A DNA stretch of 64,000 nt from a virus, in IMG/VR virus record IMGVR_UViG_3300044821_000131, positions 140,258 to 204,257 of that record. One strand, given 5' to 3'. The notes beneath the pieces were generated by a model. It had not been told where the DNA came from. It saw only the letters and a program-made list of their open reading frames with translations, and made no database searches. Shown here in pieces: positions 1 through 9,114 of this stretch; the first letter of the stretch is position 1; every line of letters starts with the position of its first letter. Made by a program: the position numbers and the translations under genes.

Positions 1-11
1 CTAAACTAATT

Positions 12-737
12 ATGCCCGACATTGATTTCTACGGCTACGAGCGCGATTACGCGGGAACTTATTTATACTCCAGCGACGTCGCTGCGATCTATTTCGACAA
101 CAATGGCGCCGGCACTCCGCAGCGAGCGGGTCTCGTTCAGAACGTGTCCGCCAGCTATCAGCACTCGGTGCTGCCCAGGTTCGAAGCCGGCAGCTCCGAG
201 CTGTACTGGGTGACCGGTCAAGCTCAAGGCAGTGTCGGCATGGGCCGCTTGGTCAGTTACGGCGGATTGCTGTCTGGAATTCAAGTCGGTCAGGGTAGTT
301 CCGATCTCCGCAACGGCATCCTTGGTGGCGTGAACATCAAGATCGGCAAACTGGCCGGTCAACTGCGTCAAGTTGCATTGCCGCAGAGTCAGCTGGTTAT
401 GACCGGTTGCGTTTTGGAGAGCTATTCCACATCGTTTACTACAGGCGCCTTGGAGGTGTCCGAAATGACGGCCATTCGAGTGGCCCTGATGAAGAAGGTT
501 GCGGCGGGCGGCAGTTCTGCCTTTGGCGGCGGTTCCGCGCTGAACGGCTCCGGTTTCGTTCCGGCTGGTGGTAACACTGGCGTTGGTGCTGGTGGGGGTC
601 TGGGCAGTGCCTTGGCGGCCGCGGCTGAGAATCAGCTTATTGCACCGGTGGCGCAAGGCGCTTCGATCTTGGCTAATCAGGTGGCGTCCAATGCCACCGG
701 CATTATCTCTTCGGGTCTGGACGCGATTGGGCTGTAA
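12..737 (+). CDS. Putative tail/baseplate structural protein, Gly/Ala-rich C-terminus
   Basis: A 241-residue protein with no signal peptide or membrane segment. The first ~165 residues look like a beta-rich structural domain; the rest (about 168-235) is Gly/Ala/Ser-rich and probably flexible or a short helix. A segment near residues 126-140 (LVMTGCVLESYS) resembles one in the protein at 6652-8316 (ILITGCTFSH), so the two may share a tail-tube or baseplate fold; this is only an impression. It sits directly upstream of the spike gene, which supports a tail role. The start is preceded by an A/T-rich leader (ACTAATT) with no Shine-Dalgarno. It is the first gene in the window and appears complete. 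Exact role unknown. Confidence 0.6.
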   Translation: MPDIDFYGYERDYAGTYLYSSDVAAIYFDNNGAGTPQRAGLVQNVSASYQHSVLPRFEAGSSELYWVTGQAQGSVGMGRLVSYGGLLSGIQVGQGSSDLRNGILGGVNIKIGKLAGQLRQVALPQSQLVMTGCVLESYSTSFTTGALEVSEMTAIRVALMKKVAAGGSSAFGGGSALNGSGFVPAGGNTGVGAGGGLGSALAAAAENQLIAPVAQGASILANQVASNATGIISSGLDAIGL

Positions 738-789
738 CTGGTTCGTTTTTAGTATTGACGTGACGGCGATTTGAGGCTTTGCTCTTTGC

Positions 790-2748
790 ATGCCGGTCGC
801 CGTCAAACTCACTCCAGGTCTATACGAAGGTATAGTCAAAGCCTACTACCCGCCCAACAACACGATCAAAGTAAAGCTGAAGGCCGACGGTGCCGTTATA
901 CCATGCATTTGGGCCGTCGGTGTAGTGTCAGCCATGGTAGGTTTCAAGACGTCTTACTACCCGCCGATGAAGACCGAGGTGGTTGTTTTCTGGCCTGGCA
1001 CCAGTCAATTCGGTTGGGTCATCGGATCCAAACCTTCGAACTCCGTTGACGCTAAACGCCAACGCCGCACCATGACCGGAGATGACGCATACAATTACGC
1101 GGCGCAGCAAACTTTTCACGTGCAGAATTCGAACAAGAACGAGGTATTCGTAGGACACAAACCTCCGGTGGATTTGGCCGAAGGTGAGATCAACATGGAG
1201 AATTGGATGGGCGTCGGTCTATCTCTGCTTCGAAATCTTTCCTCCTTACAAGCCGGAGACTTGGCTCGGATCGAATGTCATCTGCTCGACGACATGGTGC
1301 GCATCATCAGTGACACTTTTCGGCATTACACGGCCTTCGGAGATTTCAAGGTGTCGAACGATGGCGGCAAGCTCAATGTGATCTGGAATGGCACCAAGAG
1401 TGATTTCGAGGCCCTGGGCAACCAGCACGCCACGGATCTGAAAGCCAAGATGTCCTCCCCGACCAGCATCACCGAGGATTTGAATAGCATCAATCAGATG
1501 GATGATGGGCGCTGGAGATTCAGTCAGTTTCTCGGATGGTTGGGTAACTTCATAAACGTGTTCGTCACCGATCCAGTGAACAGTCTGGGACAGATCGCCG
1601 AAGGTCAATTTCGAAGCGGCAAGGCCCGTATCCACATAAATGACGACGGTGCTGTGCTGGTACAGTCAGTGACGGATATAGTGTTGGAGAAGGTCGTGCG
1701 GATACCGGTTCCGAATCAGTTGCGAAAAGAAGATGATCCGAAAGGAGATCTGTCAGACGCCGAGTTTCCAAATTCCGAGTATCTGAAAAATTGGACGCCG
1801 AGCAACACTAGCAATGTGTTCGAGATGGCCTATCAACTGCGCGAATACGCACGTTGGTTGAACAACACACACTCATTGTCCCGGTTTTATCAGATGACCC
1901 GGGATTGGGAGGTACCATCCGAAGCGCAGACTCCGACTCCCGATATCAATAGTGACGAGACTGACAAATTGGCGGTGAATGCAAGGGTATCTTCTGGCTG
2001 GCGCATCGCTTATGCCACTATCCGGATATACCGGGACGGTTCGATTCAAACGGTGGATGCTTATGGTAACGCCATAACCACCACGGCAACGGGCATTCAG
2101 ATTTCCACTCCGAAGAGCTTGTTGTTGCAGGCCGGCGCCTCCGTGAATATCGTGGCGGGCACGGATGTCAACATCTTGGCGCATAATAACGTGGGCATCA
2201 CTGCAGTAACTTCAGCCATTCGATTGAAGGCACAATCGGCTTTCATGCTGTGTTGTACCGCTGGAAATTTCGTGTACGAAGCAGCGCTAGATGCTTGGCA
2301 CAACTTCATTGGCGGCCTGTCGGTAAACAACAACGTACAAATCTCGCCTGTGGGCATCGTGAATGTCACCACGGGTCTAAATGTGCCGCTCATAAATACT
2401 GACATAATAAACACACAGAACTCAGTTATCGTAACGGGGTCTCCTGCGACCATCGTGACGATTCCAATTCCGGATATATTTCTCTTCCAGACGGCCTATG
2501 ATTCCGGAAACTTGTATCAGACCTTCACTCAACAGATGCTGGCTGACGGAGACATTCGATCCAGCGGGCAAGTCTGGCATTTCTCCGACAATGCTGTCGC
2601 CGGCAAAGGTTCACCATGGCCTGGTGCTGGTGCACAGGAGTTGACGACGAAAGCCGGCGATAAACTAAACAAGCCGTCGAGCAACAAGAAGTTCACATCG
2701 ACTCCCGCGACGATGACCCAACAAGATCCACAGATGATAACGGATTAA
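790..2748 (+). CDS. Baseplate central spike protein (gp5/gpV/VgrG-like)
   Basis: A 652-residue protein that probably forms the membrane-piercing spike under the tail tube. Residues ~5-90 look like the OB-fold that opens gp5/gpV-type spikes (VKLTPGLYEGIVKAYYPP, then VVVFWPG and GWVIGS, the usual alternation of short strands). The middle (about 110-400) is not recognised. Residues ~415-500 are a run of short strands rich in V, I, A and T (GIQISTPKSLLLQAG, VNIVAGTDVNILAHNN) typical of the triple-stranded beta-helix of spikes. No lysozyme domain is evident. The C-terminus is polar. It is followed after 3 bases by the chaperone candidate at 2752, in the same direction as all tail genes. Family-level call moderately sure. 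Confidence 0.72.
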   Translation: MPVAVKLTPGLYEGIVKAYYPPNNTIKVKLKADGAVIPCIWAVGVVSAMVGFKTSYYPPMKTEVVVFWPGTSQFGWVIGSKPSNSVDAKRQRRTMTGDDAYNYAAQQTFHVQNSNKNEVFVGHKPPVDLAEGEINMENWMGVGLSLLRNLSSLQAGDLARIECHLLDDMVRIISDTFRHYTAFGDFKVSNDGGKLNVIWNGTKSDFEALGNQHATDLKAKMSSPTSITEDLNSINQMDDGRWRFSQFLGWLGNFINVFVTDPVNSLGQIAEGQFRSGKARIHINDDGAVLVQSVTDIVLEKVVRIPVPNQLRKEDDPKGDLSDAEFPNSEYLKNWTPSNTSNVFEMAYQLREYARWLNNTHSLSRFYQMTRDWEVPSEAQTPTPDINSDETDKLAVNARVSSGWRIAYATIRIYRDGSIQTVDAYGNAITTTATGIQISTPKSLLLQAGASVNIVAGTDVNILAHNNVGITAVTSAIRLKAQSAFMLCCTAGNFVYEAALDAWHNFIGGLSVNNNVQISPVGIVNVTTGLNVPLINTDIINTQNSVIVTGSPATIVTIPIPDIFLFQTAYDSGNLYQTFTQQMLADGDIRSSGQVWHFSDNAVAGKGSPWPGAGAQELTTKAGDKLNKPSSNKKFTSTPATMTQQDPQMITD

Positions 2749-2751
2749 TTT

Positions 2752-3474
2752 ATGCTAAACAAACCTACACCACCGACAAATGTACACACAGCGCCCGGAA
2801 GTGCCGGGACTGAAACCCCGACGGTCACGGCGAAGTTCAATCAAGACGATCCCATACTTCGTCAAAAGGTGGAAGCTTTCGTGCAGGATGCCGGAGGTCG
2901 CCCCGCCGATAAAACTCCGGTAGAAGTGAAACCCAATGATGACTTCAATCTACCAAATCCGAATGACACGATGCTCACCGAAGCCTTGATCAACACTGAG
3001 CAGCAGGATGTCACCGACACCGAGAAGGCTGTCTTCGTAAAGGCTCTCCTGAACGATGAACCGGTGCGATTCTCGGTCAGCCTGTATGACGGGAAGTTCG
3101 TGGTAGATCTTCGGTCACGTTCATTGCACGAACAGCGGCGTATATTCGATGTGCTGGAGAAGGATCATAAGGACAAGCTGGTCGATGTCAACGACATGGC
3201 CTACTTCGTTACCCGTCTGCAACAGTACTGTATGGCGATCATGGTGGAACGTGTGAACGGCAAATCGTTCTCGGAGATTTCGATCCCCAGCAGCATGACC
3301 CTCGACGACACCCAAGCTCTACTTCACAAGGCCGTTGCTGCGCACGTCGAGGGTGTGCAGGGTATACGGTGGACGTCGTTAAACAATGCGCTGCGAATCT
3401 TCGAGGCAAAGTGTGCCAAGATGAACACGGAGGCAGCGAATCAGGATTTTTGGAAGCCCCGCGGGTCAGGTTAA
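2752..3474 (+). CDS. Putative tail assembly chaperone (G-like)
   Basis: A 240-residue protein with a disordered, Pro/Thr-rich first ~60 residues and then an alpha/beta domain (VTDTEKAVFVKALLNDEPV, then a segment with RSRSLHEQRRIFDVL) that resembles tail assembly chaperones of large phages. These bind the tape measure protein during tail assembly and are absent from the virion. The genomic position fits: it lies two genes before a very long tape-measure candidate and is followed by a second small gene in the -1 frame. The stop TAA overlaps the next ATG (TAATG). The leader is AT-rich without Shine-Dalgarno. Chaperone families are poorly conserved, so the call rests on motif and order together. 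Confidence 0.6.
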   Translation: MLNKPTPPTNVHTAPGSAGTETPTVTAKFNQDDPILRQKVEAFVQDAGGRPADKTPVEVKPNDDFNLPNPNDTMLTEALINTEQQDVTDTEKAVFVKALLNDEPVRFSVSLYDGKFVVDLRSRSLHEQRRIFDVLEKDHKDKLVDVNDMAYFVTRLQQYCMAIMVERVNGKSFSEISIPSSMTLDDTQALLHKAVAAHVEGVQGIRWTSLNNALRIFEAKCAKMNTEAANQDFWKPRGSG

Positions 3475-3854
3475 TGATTTTGGCGCATCTGCGTGGGCTC
3501 TTAAAGCCAGGATACAGTCAGGGTGTGGCCTCCGTAATTCGTGAAGAGCTGGTCCTACAGGCGCTCTCACAAGAGACGGAAGCGCATAATCTGCTCAGTC
3601 AGGCTCAGATGACTTCCAGTATGCTGGCGGCCTACGATCCATCACAGCGTCCGAAGATGTTGCGACAGGCTATTGATAATCTACGAATGGGCAGTTCCTT
3701 GCTTAGGATGGAGTCCTATGATAAGATCGTCCGGCAAGTTAAAGCACACAGCGTCGAGGCCAATATAGCCGCGTTTAAGTTGTTGGAACATACGAATGTG
3801 TTCGAACTGTTGAAAAAAACTTTAGATAAGGAAACACAGAATGCCGGCGTTTAA
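3474..3854 (+). CDS. Putative second tail assembly chaperone (T-like), -1 frame
   Basis: A 126-residue, mostly helical protein starting MILAHLRGLLKPG at the ATG that overlaps the previous stop. The reading frame is open further upstream to at least 3369, in the -1 frame relative to the preceding gene. This is the arrangement of lambda G/T-type chaperones, where a minority of ribosomes shift frame to make a fusion. No perfect slippery heptamer is visible near GATTTTTGGAAGCCCC (3448-3460), so simple translational coupling through TAATG is at least as likely. The end overlaps the tape-measure start by 14 bases. No enzymatic motif. Alternative: an unrelated small tail protein. Confidence 0.55.
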   Translation: MILAHLRGLLKPGYSQGVASVIREELVLQALSQETEAHNLLSQAQMTSSMLAAYDPSQRPKMLRQAIDNLRMGSSLLRMESYDKIVRQVKAHSVEANIAAFKLLEHTNVFELLKKTLDKETQNAGV

Positions 3855-6648
3855 TACACCGAACCCATACGGAAGTTATTTCAACTTTAACTCCGCCTAT
3901 GGTGGTGACCCCACGCCCTCACTATGGCGCAATCCCAATTATCCCAACATGGGTGCCCCCGTATCGCAAGGTGTAGCCTCGGCCATGGGAAGCCCTTCCG
4001 GCGGTATAAACCCGACCGAGACAGAGTTCCTCAATACCCGGCGCCGGGACATTGCCTTCCAATCCTTCATTGACCGCGCCATCAAGGAAGACCCCCGTAC
4101 CCGTACAATGGGCAATATGCTGCTGGACAGCATTTACGGTAATGACACCAGAGCGAAGACCTTGGCCATGGCGCGCGTAGGTGGCGCTGATGCCTATCAA
4201 GGCATCATTGGCACCGTGATGAACACGCCGGGTCTGAGCGGTTATTTCGGCGGGTCGGCCCGATCGTTGGCTGTTGGTTCGCTTGCAATTGGCACCAGCG
4301 GTCTGACCATGAATGGTTACGGTGTGTTTGGTGACAAGTCCATGAACCTGCGTTTTGCTGATGAGATGATGCGTCAAGTGAACAGTCGGTTTTACGCGCC
4401 CAATGGCAATCCGATACTCTCGATGACGAATGGTCTCAACCGTGATCAGATGGGTGGTGTAATGGTGCAGGCGGCGTCGCAAGGAGCCTTCACCGGTCTG
4501 GACATGGGTATGTTTCAAAAGTTGGATGCCGCCGGACGCACGTCTAAATTTATTGCCAATGGCAGCACCGTTCAGAAGATCACTGAATTCATGAAGGACA
4601 CGACCAAGGCTCTTGGTAGCCTGATCGACGTCTATGGCAACATCAGTTCGGGCGAGCTCTTACAAAAGGCTCAACAGATCACTGGTCTGGACCTGAGTCG
4701 ATTGGGAAATGCTAAGCTGATGTCGGAACGCCTGCAACGTTTGCGTGATATATCTGGATCCACTGGGATCGACGTGCAGTCGGCTTTCGATTTTTCGGCG
4801 CGGGCTGTGGATTACGGAACGGCTATCGGACTGCGACCGGAAATGGCTGGCTCCATCGGCGGATACGCCACTCGTCAGGGTTGGATGAATTATCGGGCGC
4901 GGCAGCTTAATACCAGTGGGTTCTATACGAACACGGTCAGCCCGATGGAGATGATTCAATCCAGTGTGCGGGATCAGACGGCTATGAGCCAAGATCCTCT
5001 CGGAGCCAGGTTCTACGCTTTGCAGATGGCCATAACGAACAGCGGCATGGACGCGACCAGTGCTGCTAATCTGCGTAATCGTGCTTCAGGCTTCAGTGCG
5101 AATGCGGCCGGAGTAAGTGCTTTCGATCAGATGTTCCAATCAAACTTCGGTATGTCAGCGCCTGGTCTAATTCGCGCTATGGGTGGAACTGCTGGTTTGC
5201 AACAACAATTGAGCCCAAGAGACCAAGAACTGGCAGCTGAAGCTGGGAATCGTAACCTAATGGCCCGACAAGGTCGGCTGATTGGTTACAATTTGTCTCG
5301 TGGGGGCATTATGCCGATGGGCAGCACTCGTGCTCAGATTGCTGCGATGCATGGATTGGTGACCACCTTTGACGACCAAACGATCTCGAAATTACTCGAC
5401 AGTGGTAGTTCTGCTGGCGACATCGCTGGCATCGTAGGTAAGATACTGGGACCGAATGCCTCTGGGGCTCTGAGCGACATCAACACAATTCGCGGTATGG
5501 GTGCTGGTGGGGTATTGGCCTATCACAACACGCGTTCGGCCATTCAGGCGAACGAGCTTACGAAAGGATTTCGATCTCAGGAAAGCTGGATCAAGAATGC
5601 CTACATGAACATGACGCAGATATCCACGGAGGCACGGGGGCAATTGCTTGGGGGTGGGTTCATGGCTGGCATGATGGACAAATATTCCGGCAATGATCCG
5701 ATGGGTCAATTGATGTGGCTGCAGAAGAATCGTCCTGATGTTGTGGCCGGGCTTGGCCGAGGTCAGTCGATCAGCATGGATTTTGCCAGTTTCATGAACG
5801 CAGACGGTTCGCTTAACATGGGAGCCTGGCAAAACGCCGCTAAGCAGTGGAGATCAGGTTTAGAACGCACACCGGAAGGCGCGGCGATTTCTCGTCGGTT
5901 CAAGCTTAACGGAATTGGCGGGCCAAACAATGCCAGTATACTGACCGATTTTTACAACACCGTCCGGGATCCCGGTAAACTGCAAGACTTGATGTCCGGA
6001 TTTAACATGTACGGGCTTGATAGTGGAAAAGGTGTAGCCTTCGCACGCTCTTCGGATTTGGCCCAGAAGGGTTTATATGGAGATACTGCCTCTGACATGT
6101 TGGCAGTGGCCAACGACCTGAGTCGCGCGGGTGGTTCCGAAACAGAGGTGGCTAATTTCAGAATGTACGCTGCGGCATTACAATCCGGAGGATTGATGTT
6201 CAGAGTTGGTAAGAACGGGGTTATGTCACGATCAGCTTTCGGTCGCGCGAGCGCTGACGCTATGGCCACCATGAGCAAGCAGTTCGAGACTTCCGTGATG
6301 AGTCATGTGTTGTCGGGCGGAAGCATTAGCAATACAACGCTGGTACAAATAGCCAAGCACGGTTACGCTGGTCACATGTTATCTGAGTGGCAGGATAAAG
6401 AAGACATGTTGAAATCGTTGATTAATATTGATCCCAAGAAGCATTGGTGGAATTCTGATCCGAGACAGGATCAGATCAACAGTCTGGAGAAGGCGAAGAA
6501 TTTGCTGAAGGCTGCTGGCGTGCAATCAGATTCCAAATTGGACAATGCAACTGGTGGTGGCAGAATTACCGGTAATTTAACAATTGAAGGAAGAAACGAC
6601 TTGGTGATGAAACTAAACGCGATCTTGGACGCGCCAACAACTCAATAA
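3841..6648 (+). CDS. Putative tail tape measure protein
   Basis: A 935-residue protein, rich in Gly, Ala, Met, Asn and Ser, with long helical stretches, no enzymatic motif and no signal peptide. Length, composition and position right after two chaperone-like genes suggest the tape measure, which sets tail length and is ejected with the DNA. By the usual rule of about 0.15 nm per residue it would predict a tail near 140 nm. Residues 1-60 are Pro/Asn-rich and probably extended; residues ~140-450 carry alternating helices and Gly-rich turns. No convincing transmembrane pair is seen, unlike many tape measures, so an internal virion protein is the alternative. AAGGAAA precedes the start, one of the few possible ribosome sites in this block. 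Confidence 0.6.
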   Translation: MPAFNTPNPYGSYFNFNSAYGGDPTPSLWRNPNYPNMGAPVSQGVASAMGSPSGGINPTETEFLNTRRRDIAFQSFIDRAIKEDPRTRTMGNMLLDSIYGNDTRAKTLAMARVGGADAYQGIIGTVMNTPGLSGYFGGSARSLAVGSLAIGTSGLTMNGYGVFGDKSMNLRFADEMMRQVNSRFYAPNGNPILSMTNGLNRDQMGGVMVQAASQGAFTGLDMGMFQKLDAAGRTSKFIANGSTVQKITEFMKDTTKALGSLIDVYGNISSGELLQKAQQITGLDLSRLGNAKLMSERLQRLRDISGSTGIDVQSAFDFSARAVDYGTAIGLRPEMAGSIGGYATRQGWMNYRARQLNTSGFYTNTVSPMEMIQSSVRDQTAMSQDPLGARFYALQMAITNSGMDATSAANLRNRASGFSANAAGVSAFDQMFQSNFGMSAPGLIRAMGGTAGLQQQLSPRDQELAAEAGNRNLMARQGRLIGYNLSRGGIMPMGSTRAQIAAMHGLVTTFDDQTISKLLDSGSSAGDIAGIVGKILGPNASGALSDINTIRGMGAGGVLAYHNTRSAIQANELTKGFRSQESWIKNAYMNMTQISTEARGQLLGGGFMAGMMDKYSGNDPMGQLMWLQKNRPDVVAGLGRGQSISMDFASFMNADGSLNMGAWQNAAKQWRSGLERTPEGAAISRRFKLNGIGGPNNASILTDFYNTVRDPGKLQDLMSGFNMYGLDSGKGVAFARSSDLAQKGLYGDTASDMLAVANDLSRAGGSETEVANFRMYAAALQSGGLMFRVGKNGVMSRSAFGRASADAMATMSKQFETSVMSHVLSGGSISNTTLVQIAKHGYAGHMLSEWQDKEDMLKSLINIDPKKHWWNSDPRQDQINSLEKAKNLLKAAGVQSDSKLDNATGGGRITGNLTIEGRNDLVMKLNAILDAPTTQ

Positions 6649-6651
6649 TGT

Positions 6652-8316
6652 ATGTCAAGTGCTTACAGCATGCCGGCGCTCTCAGATCTGACTGGAATGT
6701 CCACTCAGGACAAAGTTGTCTTGGCCAAGCAGATAAAGGCGGCGAACGATGCTGCGCCCCCGTTCAGTTCGCAAGCCGATAAGACTGAAAAAGATTTGGA
6801 TACGGTCTTGGATTCCGATCCGAATGTGGCGAAGCAAGTTTACGCCGACACGGCATCTACTCCTTCAGCATCTTCGAATGCCGTACAAATGGCAGCCACC
6901 AGCCCGACCCCGGCCAATCTGGATTCAAATCCCAATGCTAGGGCTTCTGATGATTTCACTGCAGCATCGGACCCTAACGTCGTGCCCCTGGATTATATCA
7001 CTGGAGACGCCGCGAAACAGGATCAATTAAATGCTATAGTGCAAGCCAATGCTCCGGTAACCGGACAGATTGATGCCACGATACCCGGAAATTTGAGTCC
7101 GCCTCCCGCATCGTCCTCGGCGTTGTTGGGTGTGACTGCACCTAATGCCAACGATGCTGCCGCAGCTGCCGCGGGTTGGGAGATTCAGCCAGCGCCGAAA
7201 GCGCCTCCACCATCGCCTACGACCGGAGTGGCTATCCTTTGTGCCCGGGGAACCACCATGGTCACGGAGCTGAATTCGAATTCGAATACCCACAACACTG
7301 GATATTACGCAATTGAGGAGTGGTCCAGGTATCCGGACACATTGCGCCAACAGAATACCAACTCGAAGCAGGTACAGAACGCCAATCTATCGAAGAGCAT
7401 ATCGACGCAGGTGAAATTGGCGCCGATACTGATCACGGGTTGTACCTTTTCGCACCGTGATGTGATCAGTCAGACGTTGTGTATGAACAACGTAAAGGTA
7501 CTCTATTCGTTCGGCCAGAATTACGGCGACGTAACCATAGCCGGTGAAATACTTCTCGGCAACTTCGGTGATTTACTATTGGCTAACAACACGGTCAAAA
7601 CTTTTGTAGATTTCTTTTGGAAATACCGTGTATCGAACTATTTGGCACCGGTTACAGTGTCCGCGGTGAACGAGAAATTTCTTACATATCTGGTTGGCAT
7701 GGATTTCGGTGACATCATTCCCGACGTTCATATCCTGCCGTTTCTACTACATGGGATTCTTTTGGACGTGTCGAGAAACAAAAAGGCGGTTATTAATCCT
7801 CCCAGTGTGGTGCTGTCGACTGCGGATATATTTAACAGTTCGATCGCTGCGGCACTGTCCAAGACCACGAGTGTGAACACATCGTTGACGGGTGTGGGAA
7901 CTACGACGTCGGCAAGCACATCGGCTGCGAACACAACCAATGCCGCGAATGCTGCTGCAGCACAAATACAGATATTCAATAAGGACAATATACCAAGTAC
8001 GTTGCCAACTAAGGAAGCCGCGGCGCTACCGTCAGCAGAAGCCGCGGCTCCGGATACCGGTGCTTGTACGGACCCTGTGGCAATTTGTGCTAAGAATGCT
8101 GGCAGTCTTACGCCGACACAGAAATCTTTTCATGATGCCTACGTTGCCGACCTTAATAAAGGTCTGAAAGATCCTCTGTCTCAAGATCGAGACTTGGCGG
8201 ACTTGGGCGACGCGGTAACCGACGAGGAATCAACTCGATATAAAGCTGTGCAAAACGAACGCGCGGTGCAGGCATCCACTATCAACACACAGGCGTCCTT
8301 ACAGGCACTACAGTGA
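6652..8316 (+). CDS. Baseplate/tail structural protein with tube-like core
   Basis: A 554-residue protein in three parts. Residues 1-180 are low-complexity (Ala, Pro, Asp, Asn, Ser), so likely disordered. Residues ~185-390 form a compact domain (TTGVAILCARGTTMV, ILITGCTFSHRDVIS, VKVLYSFGQNYGDVTIAGEI, FLTYLVGMDFGD) whose strands recall tail-tube or tube-initiator folds of gp54/gp48 type. Residues ~395-554 are again Ala/Thr/Asp-rich. Position between the tape measure and the hub fits a tube-initiator or baseplate role. The start follows the preceding TAA in AATAATGTATG. No catalytic motif. The fold assignment is a guess; the structural role is more secure. Confidence 0.55.
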   Translation: MSSAYSMPALSDLTGMSTQDKVVLAKQIKAANDAAPPFSSQADKTEKDLDTVLDSDPNVAKQVYADTASTPSASSNAVQMAATSPTPANLDSNPNARASDDFTAASDPNVVPLDYITGDAAKQDQLNAIVQANAPVTGQIDATIPGNLSPPPASSSALLGVTAPNANDAAAAAAGWEIQPAPKAPPPSPTTGVAILCARGTTMVTELNSNSNTHNTGYYAIEEWSRYPDTLRQQNTNSKQVQNANLSKSISTQVKLAPILITGCTFSHRDVISQTLCMNNVKVLYSFGQNYGDVTIAGEILLGNFGDLLLANNTVKTFVDFFWKYRVSNYLAPVTVSAVNEKFLTYLVGMDFGDIIPDVHILPFLLHGILLDVSRNKKAVINPPSVVLSTADIFNSSIAAALSKTTSVNTSLTGVGTTTSASTSAANTTNAANAAAAQIQIFNKDNIPSTLPTKEAAALPSAEAAAPDTGACTDPVAICAKNAGSLTPTQKSFHDAYVADLNKGLKDPLSQDRDLADLGDAVTDEESTRYKAVQNERAVQASTINTQASLQALQ

Positions 8317-8317
8317 T

Positions 8318-9109
8318 ATGATCAACAAATTTTTACATGCGTTGACGAACCGACAGATAATATCTGGCGATCCAATGTTCGCTAGTGATCCTACCTTCGT
8401 GCCGGCGAAGTTGACGTCGAACGACTTGGCCATCAGGTCAGCACTGTGTTTGGACTATACAACGTCTGATTACTATCTCCGGGCCTACGTAGCCTTAATG
8501 GACACTTATCCGGACATTTTGTCCGCATTGAATGACAAGGTTATCAGCTATTCCGTGAAGGATTTCCTGCCACGCGGAGTTCGGATTCAAGGAGCTACAC
8601 TGTTTAGCAATCCGGGCACCTCTGGATTCTTCTCCGATCTGCGTCCATTGTCCATGCCTGTAGGTTTATCCTACACGATCGATCTGCCTTCGGTCAGCAA
8701 CACGATCAATAATTCCATGTGTACGATCAAGCAGGTGGAAACCGGGATTGTGCGCCAAGCTTCCTGTATTCTCTCGACCGATCCCAATGACACACTGTTG
8801 CGCATCGATTGGCCAGACGGCATTCCATTCCAAGGTCCAATGCGCCTCACTCAACCATGGGTCAGCGGCGCGCACATCTATATCCAGACTGAACCCAGTC
8901 GTTTCCCTTATTATGCCGCCGTACAGGGCGTGCGACAACAACCTTATCTGTCACAGCTGTTGTCGAACTATGGCGTGTTAGAGGCTTTCAAGAACACTCA
9001 GGATAGTCGAGACCAGTTGGCTATCGTGCTGTTGGTCGTGGCTTTGAGCAATCCGGCAGTGTACAAACCGATTAATCCCGGATCGTTTACTCCGATTTCG
9101 GCTGGTTGA
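8318..9109 (+). CDS. Uncharacterised baseplate-region protein
   Basis: A 263-residue protein I do not recognise. It contains no signal peptide, membrane segment or catalytic motif. The first 80 residues are mixed helix (YLRAYVALMDTYPDILSALND), the middle is beta-rich and the last 60 helical (QLAIVLLVVALSNP). The stop TGA at 9107-9109 overlaps a TTG that could start the next gene, but the ATG at 9115 is preferred. One base separates it from the previous gene, so the two are probably cotranslated. Its location between the tube-like protein and the hub suggests a baseplate component such as a hub-wedge connector. Confidence 0.5.
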   Translation: MINKFLHALTNRQIISGDPMFASDPTFVPAKLTSNDLAIRSALCLDYTTSDYYLRAYVALMDTYPDILSALNDKVISYSVKDFLPRGVRIQGATLFSNPGTSGFFSDLRPLSMPVGLSYTIDLPSVSNTINNSMCTIKQVETGIVRQASCILSTDPNDTLLRIDWPDGIPFQGPMRLTQPWVSGAHIYIQTEPSRFPYYAAVQGVRQQPYLSQLLSNYGVLEAFKNTQDSRDQLAIVLLVVALSNPAVYKPINPGSFTPISAG

Positions 9110-9114
9110 CCACC

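Noticed and set aside
63-839. 258-codon minus-strand frame opposite the first gene
   Set aside because: Shadow of a clear plus-strand gene; no ribosome site, low-complexity odd composition.
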